A stretch of DNA of 13,489 bases, taken from the NCBI GenBank assembly GCA_002085355.1, contig NATN01000058.1, positions 1-13,489 of the forward strand, given 5' to 3'. Origin of the DNA: Candidatus Zhuqueibacterota bacterium 4484_87 (GTDB lineage Bacteria > Zhuqueibacterota > Zhuqueibacteria > Thermofontimicrobiales > Thermofontimicrobiaceae). Shown here in pieces: positions 1 to 7,801 of the stretch (position 1 is the first letter of the stretch; every line of letters starts with the position of its first letter). Position numbers and translations under genes: made by a program. The notes beneath the pieces are model-generated. The model had not been told where the DNA came from. It ran no database searches and was given only the letters and a program-made list of their open reading frames with translations.

Positions 1-36
1 AAAGTAATTGCTGAGTCTCAAAAAGAAGAAGAATAA
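1..36 (+). CDS. C-terminal end of an unidentified gene (partial)
   Basis: Frame 1 is open from the first base and ends in a TAA stop at 34-36. It gives a short, highly charged tail (KVIAESQKEEE). A strong terminator-like hairpin follows 24 bases later, which supports this being the true 3' end of a gene that starts outside the window. Eleven residues are too few to identify a family. Confidence 0.5.
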   Translation, partial: KVIAESQKEEE

Positions 37-59
37 ATTTTGTCAGATTGAATGTTAAG

Positions 60-95
60 GGGCGCGTTTGTTTGTGAAACGTGCCCTTTTCTTTT
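60..95 (+). terminator. Rho-independent terminator of the upstream gene
   Basis: GGGCGCGTTT (60-69) pairs with AAACGTGCCC (77-86) around a 7-base loop, with one G-T wobble, and is followed by TTTTCTTTT. It lies between the stop at 34-36 and the HIT gene ATG at 114. Only about 18 bases separate the T-tract from that ATG, leaving no room for a promoter after it. The hairpin therefore either ends the upstream transcript with partial read-through into the HIT gene, or sits in the HIT leader. Confidence 0.75.
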
Positions 96-113
96 GAGTA
101 TTGGAGTAAAATT

Positions 114-617
114 ATGGAAAAGCTCTGGGCGCCCTGGCGCATCGAATATATTGAAATGCCGAAGGAAGATAACAGCGAGTGCATTTTTTGCGATAAGCCG
201 TCACAGAATGAAGATGAAAAAAATCTGATCCTTTATCGCGGCAAAACATGTTTTGTTATTTTCAATCGTTATCCGTACAATAACGGACATTTGATGGTAG
301 TGCCGTTCAAGCATACCAATGATCTGAATGCATTGACAGATGAAGAAAAATTAGAGTTAATGGATTTGTTGATTGTGAGTCAGCGTGCGTTGTCTGAAAT
401 TATGGCGCCGCAGGGGTTCAATATTGGTATGAATTTGGGCCAGGTTGCCGGTGCCGGAGTAAAAGATCATCTGCATTTTCACATCGTTCCCCGCTGGAAC
501 GGGGACACTAACTTCATGCCAGTGCTCGGAGAAACAAAAGTGATCTCTGAAGGACTGGAACAGACGTATCGCAAGCTGAAGCCGGTTTTTGAGAAACTTG
601 TCAGCGGGAAAAAATAA
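114..617 (+). CDS. HIT-family nucleotide hydrolase/phosphorylase (Ap4A phosphorylase-like)
   Basis: A 167-residue histidine-triad protein. The signature HLHFHIVPRW lies at residues 119-128 (H119, H121, H123), with H121 the expected catalytic histidine. The N-terminus LWAPWR and the Cys pair CIFC (23-26) match the long HIT subgroup that includes mycobacterial Ap4A phosphorylase and its relatives. These cytoplasmic enzymes cleave or phosphorolyse dinucleoside polyphosphates or AMP conjugates through a nucleotidyl-His intermediate. The frame is open upstream to a GTG at 81, but that codon lies inside the terminator stem. The ATG at 114 has GGAG seven bases upstream and begins at the conserved family N-terminus. 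The HIT assignment is secure; the exact substrate is inference. It converges on the cold-shock gene. Confidence 0.93.
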   Translation: MEKLWAPWRIEYIEMPKEDNSECIFCDKPSQNEDEKNLILYRGKTCFVIFNRYPYNNGHLMVVPFKHTNDLNALTDEEKLELMDLLIVSQRALSEIMAPQGFNIGMNLGQVAGAGVKDHLHFHIVPRWNGDTNFMPVLGETKVISEGLEQTYRKLKPVFEKLVSGKK

Positions 618-654
618 TTTCCCAACGAAAAACAGGATATGAGGGAAGATTGCC

Positions 655-861
655 TTATCCCACGATACGTACGTTTATTGCCCGGTCGCCCTTCATGTCA
701 GATTTGACATCAAAAGCCACGCGTTGATTTTCGCGAAGCTGGTTGCCTTTCACAGTGATGTCCAGATCGCTGACATGGACGAACAATTCTTCATCATCTT
801 CCGTAACAATAAAACCAAATCCGCGGTTTGAGTCCCACATTTTTACGTAGCCGTATTGCAT
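655..861 (-). CDS. Cold-shock domain protein (CspA family)
   Basis: A 68-residue single-domain OB-fold protein of typical CspA size. It has the RNA-binding motifs RNP1 (RGFGFI, residues 13-18) and RNP2 (LFVHVSD, about 26-32), and the family start GYVKMWDSNRGFGF, where Lys/Trp positions contact single-stranded nucleic acid. It is cytoplasmic and expected to act as an RNA chaperone. The ATG at 861 was chosen over an upstream in-frame start because GGAGG (867-871 on the plus strand) lies five bases before it and the family N-terminus begins there. It is monocistronic between convergent HIT and codirectional purQ. A TTGACA hexamer at 897-902 could be a -35 box, but I see no convincing -10. Confidence 0.95.
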   Translation of the reverse strand: MQYGYVKMWDSNRGFGFIVTEDDEELFVHVSDLDITVKGNQLRENQRVAFDVKSDMKGDRAINVRIVG

Positions 862-904
862 AATTTCCTCCGTTAAAATTGGTATCACCAACACATTGTC
901 AAAT

Positions 905-930
905 AATATCTGTCAGTGAGCAGATTTCAT
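905..930 (-). terminator. Weak hairpin at the 3' end of purQ
   Basis: ATCTG (908-912) and CAGAT (921-925) form a five-base stem with an eight-base loop just after the purQ stop. The T content after it on the minus strand is modest. It may be the end of the pur transcript, but it is a weak candidate. Confidence 0.3.
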
Positions 931-935
931 TTTTA

Positions 936-1724
936 TCAGAAATTTTCTTTGATATATTCCACTGCGTTCAGAAAAATTTTTTTCCCGTCAGCTTCGGGTT
1001 TCAAACCTTCTCTGGTCCAATGCGGATGTTGCGTCGGATGAAAATGCCTTTCCGGATGAGGCATCAGTCCGAAAATCCTGCCGCTGGGATCGCAAATACC
1101 GGCAATGTCATCAACTGATCCGTTGGGATTCCAGGGATAATCTGGTTGCGACCCGTCCGGTGCGATGTAGCGAAAAACGATCTGATCGTTCTGCTTTAAC
1201 CGGCTTAAAGTGGCGTCATCCCTCGGAATGAATTTCCCCTCGCCATGGGCAATGGGAAAATAGACAGGCTCTGTCATCCCTTTGGTAAAAACGCATTTTT
1301 TGCTTGTGGGTTTCAGATAAATCCAACGATCCTCAAATTTCCCGGAGTCGTTGTGCGTCAAAGTCACTTCCTGCACATCGCTATCCAGTTGAATTTCCGG
1401 CAAAAGTCCAGCTTTTACCAGTACCTGGAAACCATTACAGATCCCGAGTATAAGTTTCCCGTCCGCCACAAATTGTTCAACCTGATCTCTGATTTTGAAT
1501 TTGAATTCATTTGCTAAAATCTTCCCCGCTGCAATGTCATCGCCGTAAGTAAAGCCGCCGGGAATCGCCAGGATGTGGTAGTTCGATAATGATATTTTGT
1601 TATTCACAATTTGATTGATATGCACCAAATCGACCTCAGCGCCGACTTTGCGAAAAGCATGGACGGTTTCATAATCACAATTTGAACCGGCAGTACGGAT
1701 GACGATTGCTTTTGTTTGTTTCAT
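936..1724 (-). CDS. purQ: Phosphoribosylformylglycinamidine synthase, glutaminase subunit PurQ
   Basis: A 262-residue class I glutamine amidotransferase that supplies ammonia from glutamine to PurL for FGAR to FGAM conversion, the fourth step of de novo purine synthesis. The nucleophile is Cys96 in LGICNGFQ (93-100). The His/Glu pair is H223 and E225 in MPHPER. GGFTYGDDIAAG (56-67) is the PurQ oxyanion/loop signature, and the tail HFHPTQHPHW is typical of the longer PurQ variants. It is somewhat longer than Bacillus-type PurQ (about 227). It starts 29 bases after the purL stop, in the same direction, so it is cotranscribed. GAGGA lies about 11 bases before the ATG. All catalytic residues are present. 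Confidence 0.96.
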   Translation of the reverse strand: MKQTKAIVIRTAGSNCDYETVHAFRKVGAEVDLVHINQIVNNKISLSNYHILAIPGGFTYGDDIAAGKILANEFKFKIRDQVEQFVADGKLILGICNGFQVLVKAGLLPEIQLDSDVQEVTLTHNDSGKFEDRWIYLKPTSKKCVFTKGMTEPVYFPIAHGEGKFIPRDDATLSRLKQNDQIVFRYIAPDGSQPDYPWNPNGSVDDIAGICDPSGRIFGLMPHPERHFHPTQHPHWTREGLKPEADGKKIFLNAVEYIKENF

Positions 1725-1753
1725 GTTAAAAAAAGTCCTCGGATATTTTTAGG

Positions 1754-3172
1754 TTACCAGCGTAATGTCTTTTGCCAGGCTTCTTTCAAATCTTCGATCT
1801 GTTCGTCAATGATCAAGTTTTTCTTTATTCCAGTTACTTGCAAACGACGTTCGGCTGAAACAATGCCAATTTTTTTATGGGGGACGTGGCGTAAAATTTC
1901 TTCAAATTTTTCTTTATTCTCCGGGGAAATTTCAGCGATGAAACGGCTGTTGGATTCGGAGAAAAGCAATTTATCGTCTTGATTCAGGTGATCGGAACTG
2001 GGAATTTCACTCAAATCAATTTCAGCGCCTAATCCTCCGGCAAAACACATTTCCGCAATCGCCACTCCGATGCCACCTTCAGAGCAGTCATGGCACGAAC
2101 GCAACAAACGCTGTTTTGTTGCCGAGCTGATGGCTTGGAAAATCTCTCTGGCTTTGACAGGATCAACAGCGGGCACTTTTGCGCTTTCCAGTCCCAAAAT
2201 TTCCAGATAATGGGACCCGCCCAATTCATCCTTGGTGTCACCGATGACATAGAGCAAATTTCCTTCTTCTTTCAAATCCATGGAAATTGTTCTTGTCACA
2301 TCGTCAGTTACGCCAAGAGCAGAAATAAGCAATGTCGGCGGGATTGAAATGGATGTGTCACCAATTTGGTATTCATTGTTCAAGCTGTCTTTGCCGGAAA
2401 TGAACGGCGTCCCGTAAATTTTTGCTATGTCATAGCATGCCTGAGCCGCGAGCACCAGGCTACCGAGCCGATCAGGTTTATCTGTATTGCCCCAGCAAAA
2501 ATTGTCCAGCAAGGCGATTTTTTCCAGCGAGCCGCCCACGGCGATGATTTGCCGGATCGCTTCGTCAATTGCCGATGCTGCCATAGCGTATGGATCAATG
2601 AGTCCATATTTGGGATTTGTGCCGTTGGAAATAATGATGCCGCGCATGGAGCCCAGTACAGGTCTGACGACAGCGGCGTCACCGGGCCCATCATTCTCCA
2701 CACCGACGAGCGGTTTGAGTACGCTGCCGCCCTGCACTTCATGGTCGTATTGCCGAATGACCCATTCTTTGCTGCATACGTTCCATGAGGAAAGAATTTG
2801 TTTCAGGATTTTTCCCGGATTCCCTGTGGGAGCTAATTCCGGTTCGCTGATGACGGGCTTTTGCCAGATCGCTTTGCGGGTGATCTGCGGAACTCCGTGG
2901 TGCAGAAATTCCATTTCCAGATCAGCGACTTCATTTCCCTGATAACGTAATTGCAGCCGATGAGTGTCTGTGACTGTCCCGATGATTGTGGCTTCGACAT
3001 TTTCCTCGGAAAATATTTTCATAATTTTCCGCTCGTTCTCCGGCGGAACGATAATCACCATTCTTTCCTGCGCCTCGGAAATCCATATTTCTGTATAGCT
3101 CAAGCCTTCATATTTAAGCGGCACTTTTTCCAGATCTACCAATGCGCCATGCTCTTCGCAAATTTCTCCCAC
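1754..3172 (-). CDS. purL: FGAM synthase PurL, C-terminal part (frame-disrupted)
   Basis: 472 residues covering the second half of PurL, the ATP-dependent synthetase that amidates FGAR. Recognisable blocks are VDLEKVPLKYEGL with SEAQERM (12-38), the second AIRS-like ATP-binding half with GKDSLNNEY (260-268), DTKDELGGSHY (312-322) and HDCSEGGIGVAIAEM (361-375). The reading frame stays open upstream of the nominal GTG to about 3199, encoding AGGLSSAVGE, which is conserved PurL sequence. This GTG is therefore not a natural start. The fragment is the continuation of the ORF at 3136-4431 in another frame, with roughly 60 family residues missing between them. On its own it should not be functional. 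Either the gene is broken in the organism or the assembly collapsed here. Confidence 0.9.
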   Translation of the reverse strand: MGEICEEHGALVDLEKVPLKYEGLSYTEIWISEAQERMVIIVPPENERKIMKIFSEENVEATIIGTVTDTHRLQLRYQGNEVADLEMEFLHHGVPQITRKAIWQKPVISEPELAPTGNPGKILKQILSSWNVCSKEWVIRQYDHEVQGGSVLKPLVGVENDGPGDAAVVRPVLGSMRGIIISNGTNPKYGLIDPYAMAASAIDEAIRQIIAVGGSLEKIALLDNFCWGNTDKPDRLGSLVLAAQACYDIAKIYGTPFISGKDSLNNEYQIGDTSISIPPTLLISALGVTDDVTRTISMDLKEEGNLLYVIGDTKDELGGSHYLEILGLESAKVPAVDPVKAREIFQAISSATKQRLLRSCHDCSEGGIGVAIAEMCFAGGLGAEIDLSEIPSSDHLNQDDKLLFSESNSRFIAEISPENKEKFEEILRHVPHKKIGIVSAERRLQVTGIKKNLIIDEQIEDLKEAWQKTLRW

Positions 3173-4431
3173 AGCCGACGACAGACCGCCTGCCCGCCGA
3201 TGACGATGATCAAATCGCCTGGTGTTACTTTTTTCTCAGTCGAATTTTTGGGCATGATTCCCACATCGCCGCAAAAAACGAGGGGGTTGCCCACGTAGCG
3301 CTCGTCGAAGAAAATAGAACCATTGACAGTGGGAATGCCCATGCGGTTGCCGTAATCCCTGACACCGGCATGAACTCCGGTGAAAACCCGTTTGGGATGC
3401 AGCGTCCCGGGCGGCAGTTTCTCTCTAGGGAAATCCGGCGGAGCAAAACAAAAGATATCCGTGTTGGCGATGGGCTTGGCGCCTAGACCAGTACCCAGCG
3501 GATCGCGAATCACGCCGCCGATGCCGGTGTTAGCGCCGCCATAAGGCTCCAGTGCAGACGGGTGATTGTGCGTTTCCACTTTGAAACAGACGTCATGTTC
3601 ATCGTCAAATTCAATGACCCCGGAATTGTCTTTGAAAACAGAAATGCACCAGGGCTTATCTAATTCCTGAGTCACTCTCATGACAGTGGATTTGAGCAAA
3701 TTGTCGATGATTTGCCCATTAAATTCGATTCTGCCGCGAAAAGTCTTGTGGACACAATGTTCAGACCAGGTCTGCGCCAGCGTTTCCAATTCAATGTCGG
3801 TCGGATTCCTGCCGATTTTCTGAAAATACGCCTGAATCGTTTTCATTTCGATCAGATTGAGAAAAAGCTGCCCTTCTCTGCTGATCTGTTCCAATTCTTC
3901 ATCTGATGCATTCAGCAATTGAATTTCCCGGAGCTGAAAGAGGTAGGGGGGAGATTCCGCAAAAATTTCTTCGTCAGGCAAAACAACATGCTGGATGAGC
4001 TTGTTCATTAAAATTTTTTCGAGAATGATATTCTTCTCATTTTCAGAAAGAGGACCTTGGAGATGATACTTTTTCGCCGTTTTTACGCGTGAAACCGCAT
4101 CAATACCTAGGTCGCGAATGCCCTTGAGTGTGCTCTCTTCGACTGGATCCATGACTCCAGCATCGTATGTGATCTCCACTTCCCAGATATCATCTTTCGT
4201 AGTATGAAGTGACTCATTGACGGAAAAGTGTTGAGTTATTTGGTCAGTCAGGAGCAAATTACAGATTTTCCGGATGTGATCTGATGATAGGTCGCCGAGC
4301 AGGTAGTAAATTTCATAACTTCTCACAAGACTAACGCCTGAAATCTCAAAATTTTTCAGATTTGCGAGAATGGTCTCGCCGTTCACATCGGCGAATTGTG
4401 GTTTAATGCCGACTTCAATTTTTGTAACCAA
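3136..4431 (-). CDS. purL: FGAM synthase PurL, N-terminal part with two fused PurS-like domains (frame-disrupted)
   Basis: 431 residues. Residues 1-70 and 80-150 are two PurS-like modules (for example KIEVGIKPQFADVNGETI and EVEITYDAGVMDPVEEST), followed by a linker helix and the first AIRS-like half of PurL. Conserved PurL blocks are TWSEHCVHKTF (221-231), KVETHNHPSALEPYGGANTG (284-303) and GVRDYGNRMGIPTVNG (356-371). Family resemblance ends at DLIIVIGG (406-413). The last 18 residues are out of frame, whereas the family continues with RTGRDGIHGATF and about 50 more residues. The start is a TTG with AGAGG six bases upstream; no in-frame ATG lies near. No separate purS is visible, consistent with the fusion. 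Together with the 1754-3172 part, the intact protein would be near 950 residues. Confidence 0.9.
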   Translation of the reverse strand: MVTKIEVGIKPQFADVNGETILANLKNFEISGVSLVRSYEIYYLLGDLSSDHIRKICNLLLTDQITQHFSVNESLHTTKDDIWEVEITYDAGVMDPVEESTLKGIRDLGIDAVSRVKTAKKYHLQGPLSENEKNIILEKILMNKLIQHVVLPDEEIFAESPPYLFQLREIQLLNASDEELEQISREGQLFLNLIEMKTIQAYFQKIGRNPTDIELETLAQTWSEHCVHKTFRGRIEFNGQIIDNLLKSTVMRVTQELDKPWCISVFKDNSGVIEFDDEHDVCFKVETHNHPSALEPYGGANTGIGGVIRDPLGTGLGAKPIANTDIFCFAPPDFPREKLPPGTLHPKRVFTGVHAGVRDYGNRMGIPTVNGSIFFDERYVGNPLVFCGDVGIMPKNSTEKKVTPGDLIIVIGGQAVCRRLWEKFAKSMAHW

Positions 4432-4533
4432 TGAAAGCCTCTGGGTTTGGGGAGCGTTTCCAATGAATTATTTGAAAAATTAGCAAGTATTTGTTGAGGG
4501 TAATTATAAGAATTTATTTGGTAAAATGCAATA

Positions 4534-4564
4534 AAAAATCTGAGCAAATAAAACTCAGATTTTT
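4534..4564 (-). terminator. Terminator after the AlkP-like gene
   Basis: AAAAATCTGAG (4534-4544) is a perfect inverted repeat of CTCAGATTTTT (4554-4564) around a nine-base loop. On the minus strand the stem ends in six Ts, and it lies about 65 bases after the AlkP-like stop codon. The rest of 4432-4628 shows no gene. A weaker CACCAT/ATGGTG pair flanks the AlkP stop region. Confidence 0.8.
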
Positions 4565-4628
4565 CAAAATGCGGGACGCGAATATCTTCTCAAGTTAAAT
4601 TTTGTTTTAAGCCACCATCGTCGAAAGT

Positions 4629-6284
4629 TTATGGTGCAACAGGCCGTTGGCTCATGGCTGGAATAACTGATGAGGAATCAAGCGAATTCGCTTTTTCTTC
4701 CGGAATAAAATTAAAGGAAGTCTCCTCATAAAGTTGAACAACAATTTCGCCCAATAAATCTTTACGGACAATGCCGTCGAATTTCTCTTTTTCCGAAATA
4801 TCAAAGTATGCCAGAATTGTCGGCACGATGTCCACGATGTCAATATTTTTTGCTTTTCTCACCGCAGCATTTTCCGGGGACCTCATCAGGAACATTCCTG
4901 AATTGTCCCGCTGGGCAAATACGGGATTGTCATCATTGGCTGAGCCGATGCACATACGGGATGTTCTCTTTTGCGGATGCAAAAAATAGTTGTTTTTTCT
5001 GGGTACCAAAATGATGTCCGGAGCATTTTGGGCAAATTCACCATTGAAAACTTCTTCTTTGAGAAATACGTCTTCGAAAACATGCTCAAACGTGTAAGGG
5101 TCTTTGAGATGGAAAAGTTCGCTAATTATCTGTTTCCTGAACCGTTCGTATTCTCTACCCGGACTGACAATGCCCTGAGGATCGCGGCCCTTTACGTTAA
5201 TTTGAATGCCCTGCAAATTGTGAGAGAAGAAAAAGGCTTTTGATTTATCCCAGGAAATATTCAGGTATTCCGTGTGAAAAAGTTTCTTCAGGGCGCGTGG
5301 CACTGTTTTATTGAGAATCTCGCTCACATTGTTGGGCAGCAGCGAGCGAATGTTATTTTTCGTCAGTCCTGATTTAGCCAGAAGTCCGGGAATTATTCTT
5401 CCGTTTCCATTGGCGTGAATGAGAAAGTATTCGTCGATGTCGGAAATGAAGGTTTTTTCGGTGGATATTCGTCTTTGCTGCCAGCCTTGCTCCCAGAGCC
5501 ATTCGTTAACAAAGAATTTTTTGGAGACAGGAGAATATCCGAAATTTGAAAAAATGATGATTGAAACATCATCGGCCAAAGCCTGTTCTATCATCGCGAG
5601 TAATGAATCAAGTTCGCGATACACATGTTCAATTTTATCAGGATCGTTCCAATAAATCGGCAGCAACCGATCGAGGATATTGGTCGTGAGCAATGCCAAA
5701 TTCCATTCCTGATTGGTCAGTAAATCCCTGAAAATAGTAAATTGCTTTTTTGCCATCTCCAGAGCAGTGTGAAAATAATCCCCGTTCTTTTTCCTTGCCG
5801 GTAAGCCGATCTCAATATGACCAAGTTGTTTAGCGATTTCTTTGTTCAGTGAATCCGGGAAAGCAATTTTTTCGCCTTCCGGTGTGGCAAAACCGCTGAC
5901 AAAAACGCCATTCACCGCTTTGGGTGCGCTCATAATGGGAATATTGAAAAAGATAGTTTTTAATTCTGTTTGATTGAGGATATCCCATAACCATTTGTGA
6001 GTTCCGGAATCTGCCATTAATAGTTCCGGAGCTGCGGGGTTTTTATGATGATCAAGAAAATCAAATAAATTGTGGTTGCCGGGTCTTTTCCCTGAAAAAA
6101 ATGACGCCCATGAACTGGCACGATTCACCGGATAAGGAGCAATGAGCTGAGCATGAACTCCGCTGTTGTAAAATCGAGAGAAAAACGGCAATTTCTGTTG
6201 CTGCATTAGCTTTTTGATTTGCCGGAAAGTAGCTCCTTCCAGCCCAATTAGAAGCATCTTTTTGGATATCGCGCTATTTTGCAT
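4629..6284 (-). CDS. AlkP-superfamily phosphohydrolase-like protein with a degenerate active site
   Basis: 551 residues from the ATG at 6284, which has a purine-rich AGGGGG 4-5 bases upstream; a TTG one codon earlier is less well placed. The fold signature of the COG3379-type phosphohydrolase/phosphomutase group is clear: LLIGLEGATF (near 11-20), SSWASFFSGKRPGNHNLFDF (57-76), and a C-terminal NIDIVDIVPTILAYF block (from 480). From memory of the family, the expected residues are GLDGAT (metal Asp), W-T/S nucleophile, DRxxH, SDHG and GTHR. Here they read E16, A60, DRLLP (D205, P209), S-N247-F248-G and QRDNSG (about 458-463). Nucleophile and nearly all metal ligands appear lost, so it is probably a non-catalytic pseudoenzyme. 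There is no signal peptide. It lies 86 bases after the formyltransferase-like gene on the same strand and ends at a terminator. Confidence 0.8.
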   Translation of the reverse strand: MQNSAISKKMLLIGLEGATFRQIKKLMQQQKLPFFSRFYNSGVHAQLIAPYPVNRASSWASFFSGKRPGNHNLFDFLDHHKNPAAPELLMADSGTHKWLWDILNQTELKTIFFNIPIMSAPKAVNGVFVSGFATPEGEKIAFPDSLNKEIAKQLGHIEIGLPARKKNGDYFHTALEMAKKQFTIFRDLLTNQEWNLALLTTNILDRLLPIYWNDPDKIEHVYRELDSLLAMIEQALADDVSIIIFSNFGYSPVSKKFFVNEWLWEQGWQQRRISTEKTFISDIDEYFLIHANGNGRIIPGLLAKSGLTKNNIRSLLPNNVSEILNKTVPRALKKLFHTEYLNISWDKSKAFFFSHNLQGIQINVKGRDPQGIVSPGREYERFRKQIISELFHLKDPYTFEHVFEDVFLKEEVFNGEFAQNAPDIILVPRKNNYFLHPQKRTSRMCIGSANDDNPVFAQRDNSGMFLMRSPENAAVRKAKNIDIVDIVPTILAYFDISEKEKFDGIVRKDLLGEIVVQLYEETSFNFIPEEKANSLDSSSVIPAMSQRPVAP

Positions 6285-6370
6285 CAAACCCCCTGATTAA
6301 ATTTGCTCGCAAAGATAGATCGTTACCACTCAGTTTACCGTGTCCGTTCTGAAATTTCATTGTTTTCTGT

Positions 6371-7519
6371 TTAGTTAGTTGACGGCAAATCGTATTGCTG
6401 GCTAAAGTTATTGTTTTGATGTACTGGAAAATAATCTGAAATAATTAAATTCATGTTTTTTTGACTTTTTAGTTCTTTAAAACCAGACAATTGAGCGCCA
6501 ATTGGAACATCAAACAGGTTATTCAATTTGTGCGCTTTCATGCGATACGTGCTGCCCTGAATTCTAAAATAATTGAAGAGAATTTGTCCGTTGCCGGTTT
6601 GAATCGTCGCTCCAAATTCTTTTACTGCGTTTCCATTCATCTCATTAATTACGGGAGTCACTGGTTCATCGAACATCGTCCACACATCCGTGAGCATTCC
6701 GGGTTCAGGATGATCCGACGAGTTCTTGGGTATCACTGCCACTGGTGCGAGAATTTCAATGGGAATTTTCATGTAAGACAAATAAGTAATTGGCGAGACC
6801 ATCCCCGGAAAAGTGAGCGCTTGTACAAAACGGCGGATTTTTTCCGCCGGCAGACGCCAATCGATCAGTCCCTGATAAGGATACCCCATAGGATGATAGG
6901 ATGCATTTTTTTCGTCCTGCGGAATCCTCGGCGCTTTCCCGCTGATGATTTGGGAAAAATATTTGGCGAATAATTTGATGGCCATTTTTGTCAGCCGGAG
7001 ATAGAGTGAATAGGCTGTGTCAAGATCTCCGACGGGGGTAGTTTGCTGGGCAATAATGTCGCCGCCATTGATTTTGTCATTGATCCAGTGGAGGGTTACG
7101 CCAGTTTCGTTATCTTCCAGAACTGACCAAACGTATGGCAAGTAACCGCGATGACGCGGCAACTTTGAGAAGTGGACATTGATTGCGCCGATTTTTGGCA
7201 GCGCTAATAATTCTTTGTTCAAAAAATGGTTATAATCCGCAGTTATGATCAAATCCGGTCGTTCTAATTTGAAAACTTCCTGCAAAAATTCAGGGCTGTT
7301 CAATGAAAAAGGCTGGATGACTTTAAGTCCCTTGGATAATGCAGTTCGCACGAGCGAAGCATTCCAAATATTTTGATTTGTCTCAGCGCCATTGTCTTCA
7401 TAAGACGCGACAACCAAAGTGACGCTCACATTTCTCATACGAAATAAATGCCGCAAAATTTTGCATGCAATCAGATTTCCGCCCATTAAGAAGATTTTAA
7501 TCTTGGAATTTGCGCTCAT
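6371..7519 (-). CDS. Formyltransferase-family protein (methionyl-tRNA/sugar formyltransferase fold)
   Basis: 382 residues. The N-terminal half is a folate-type formyltransferase domain: INVHFSKLPRHRGYLPYVW (113-131) carries N114 and H116 of the Asn-His-Asp triad, followed by GVTLHWINDKINGGDIIAQ (140-158). The C-terminal part (about 206-250: ASYHPMGYPYQGLIDW, KIRRFVQALTFPG) matches the Fmt-like C-terminal domain. In the family the third catalytic residue is the Asp of the L-D-x-G motif; the aligned residue here is N151 (AAT codon). Activity may be lost or altered. The divergent N-terminus and long tail argue against it being the housekeeping Fmt. A nucleotide-sugar N-formyltransferase origin is possible but unproven. 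ATG at 7519 with AGGA seven bases upstream. Probably cotranscribed with the AlkP-like gene. Confidence 0.8.
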   Translation of the reverse strand: MSANSKIKIFLMGGNLIACKILRHLFRMRNVSVTLVVASYEDNGAETNQNIWNASLVRTALSKGLKVIQPFSLNSPEFLQEVFKLERPDLIITADYNHFLNKELLALPKIGAINVHFSKLPRHRGYLPYVWSVLEDNETGVTLHWINDKINGGDIIAQQTTPVGDLDTAYSLYLRLTKMAIKLFAKYFSQIISGKAPRIPQDEKNASYHPMGYPYQGLIDWRLPAEKIRRFVQALTFPGMVSPITYLSYMKIPIEILAPVAVIPKNSSDHPEPGMLTDVWTMFDEPVTPVINEMNGNAVKEFGATIQTGNGQILFNYFRIQGSTYRMKAHKLNNLFDVPIGAQLSGFKELKSQKNMNLIISDYFPVHQNNNFSQQYDLPSTN

Positions 7520-7747
7520 GCTTTATCCTTTCCCATCGTCAGGAATGAATGAGATGATGAGATAATATGTAAGTTTGTTTTTTCCGAAGAGAAATCCAAT
7601 TGTGATCCCGTTCAGATATACCAGAGTGTTTACAGGCAAAGGACTACTTTTGCAGAAAAATAAGGTGAAAAATTAACAATATCGTGTGGCAGAGCAGAAC
7701 GCATTTTCTATATCTTGTGGAAAAAGGGGGAGGCTTTTGAAATGAAT

Positions 7748-7778
7748 TGAAACCACAAAATTTGAATTTGTGGTTTCA
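7748..7778 (-). terminator. Hairpin after the acidic FDD-repeat gene
   Basis: TGAAACCACAAA (7748-7759) is a perfect 12-base inverted repeat of TTTGTGGTTTCA (7767-7778) with a seven-base loop, 23 bases beyond the stop of the 7802-8530 gene. T-tracts are short on both sides, so termination may be imperfect. The rest of 7520-7801 holds no gene I can support and no convincing promoter. Confidence 0.6.
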
Positions 7779-7801
7779 GTTTTCTGGGGAATAGAAAATT
7801 G

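Noticed and set aside
81..113. GTG at 81 as the start of the HIT protein
   Set aside because: It lies inside the terminator stem, lacks an RBS, and adds residues not seen in the family. The ATG at 114 has GGAG at proper spacing and begins at the conserved N-terminus.
874..902. Complete sigma-70 promoter for the cold-shock gene using TTGACA at 897-902
   Set aside because: The hexamer at the right distance (ATTTTA on the minus strand) matches the -10 consensus poorly, so only the -35-like box is noted.
2029..2942. Several plus- and minus-strand ORFs overlapping purL
   Set aside because: They lie in other frames of a clearly recognisable PurL sequence and resemble no protein family.
3136..3230. 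Programmed ribosomal frameshifting in purL
   Set aside because: A slip would restore the frame but not supply the roughly 60 missing conserved residues. A deletion or assembly error explains the data better.
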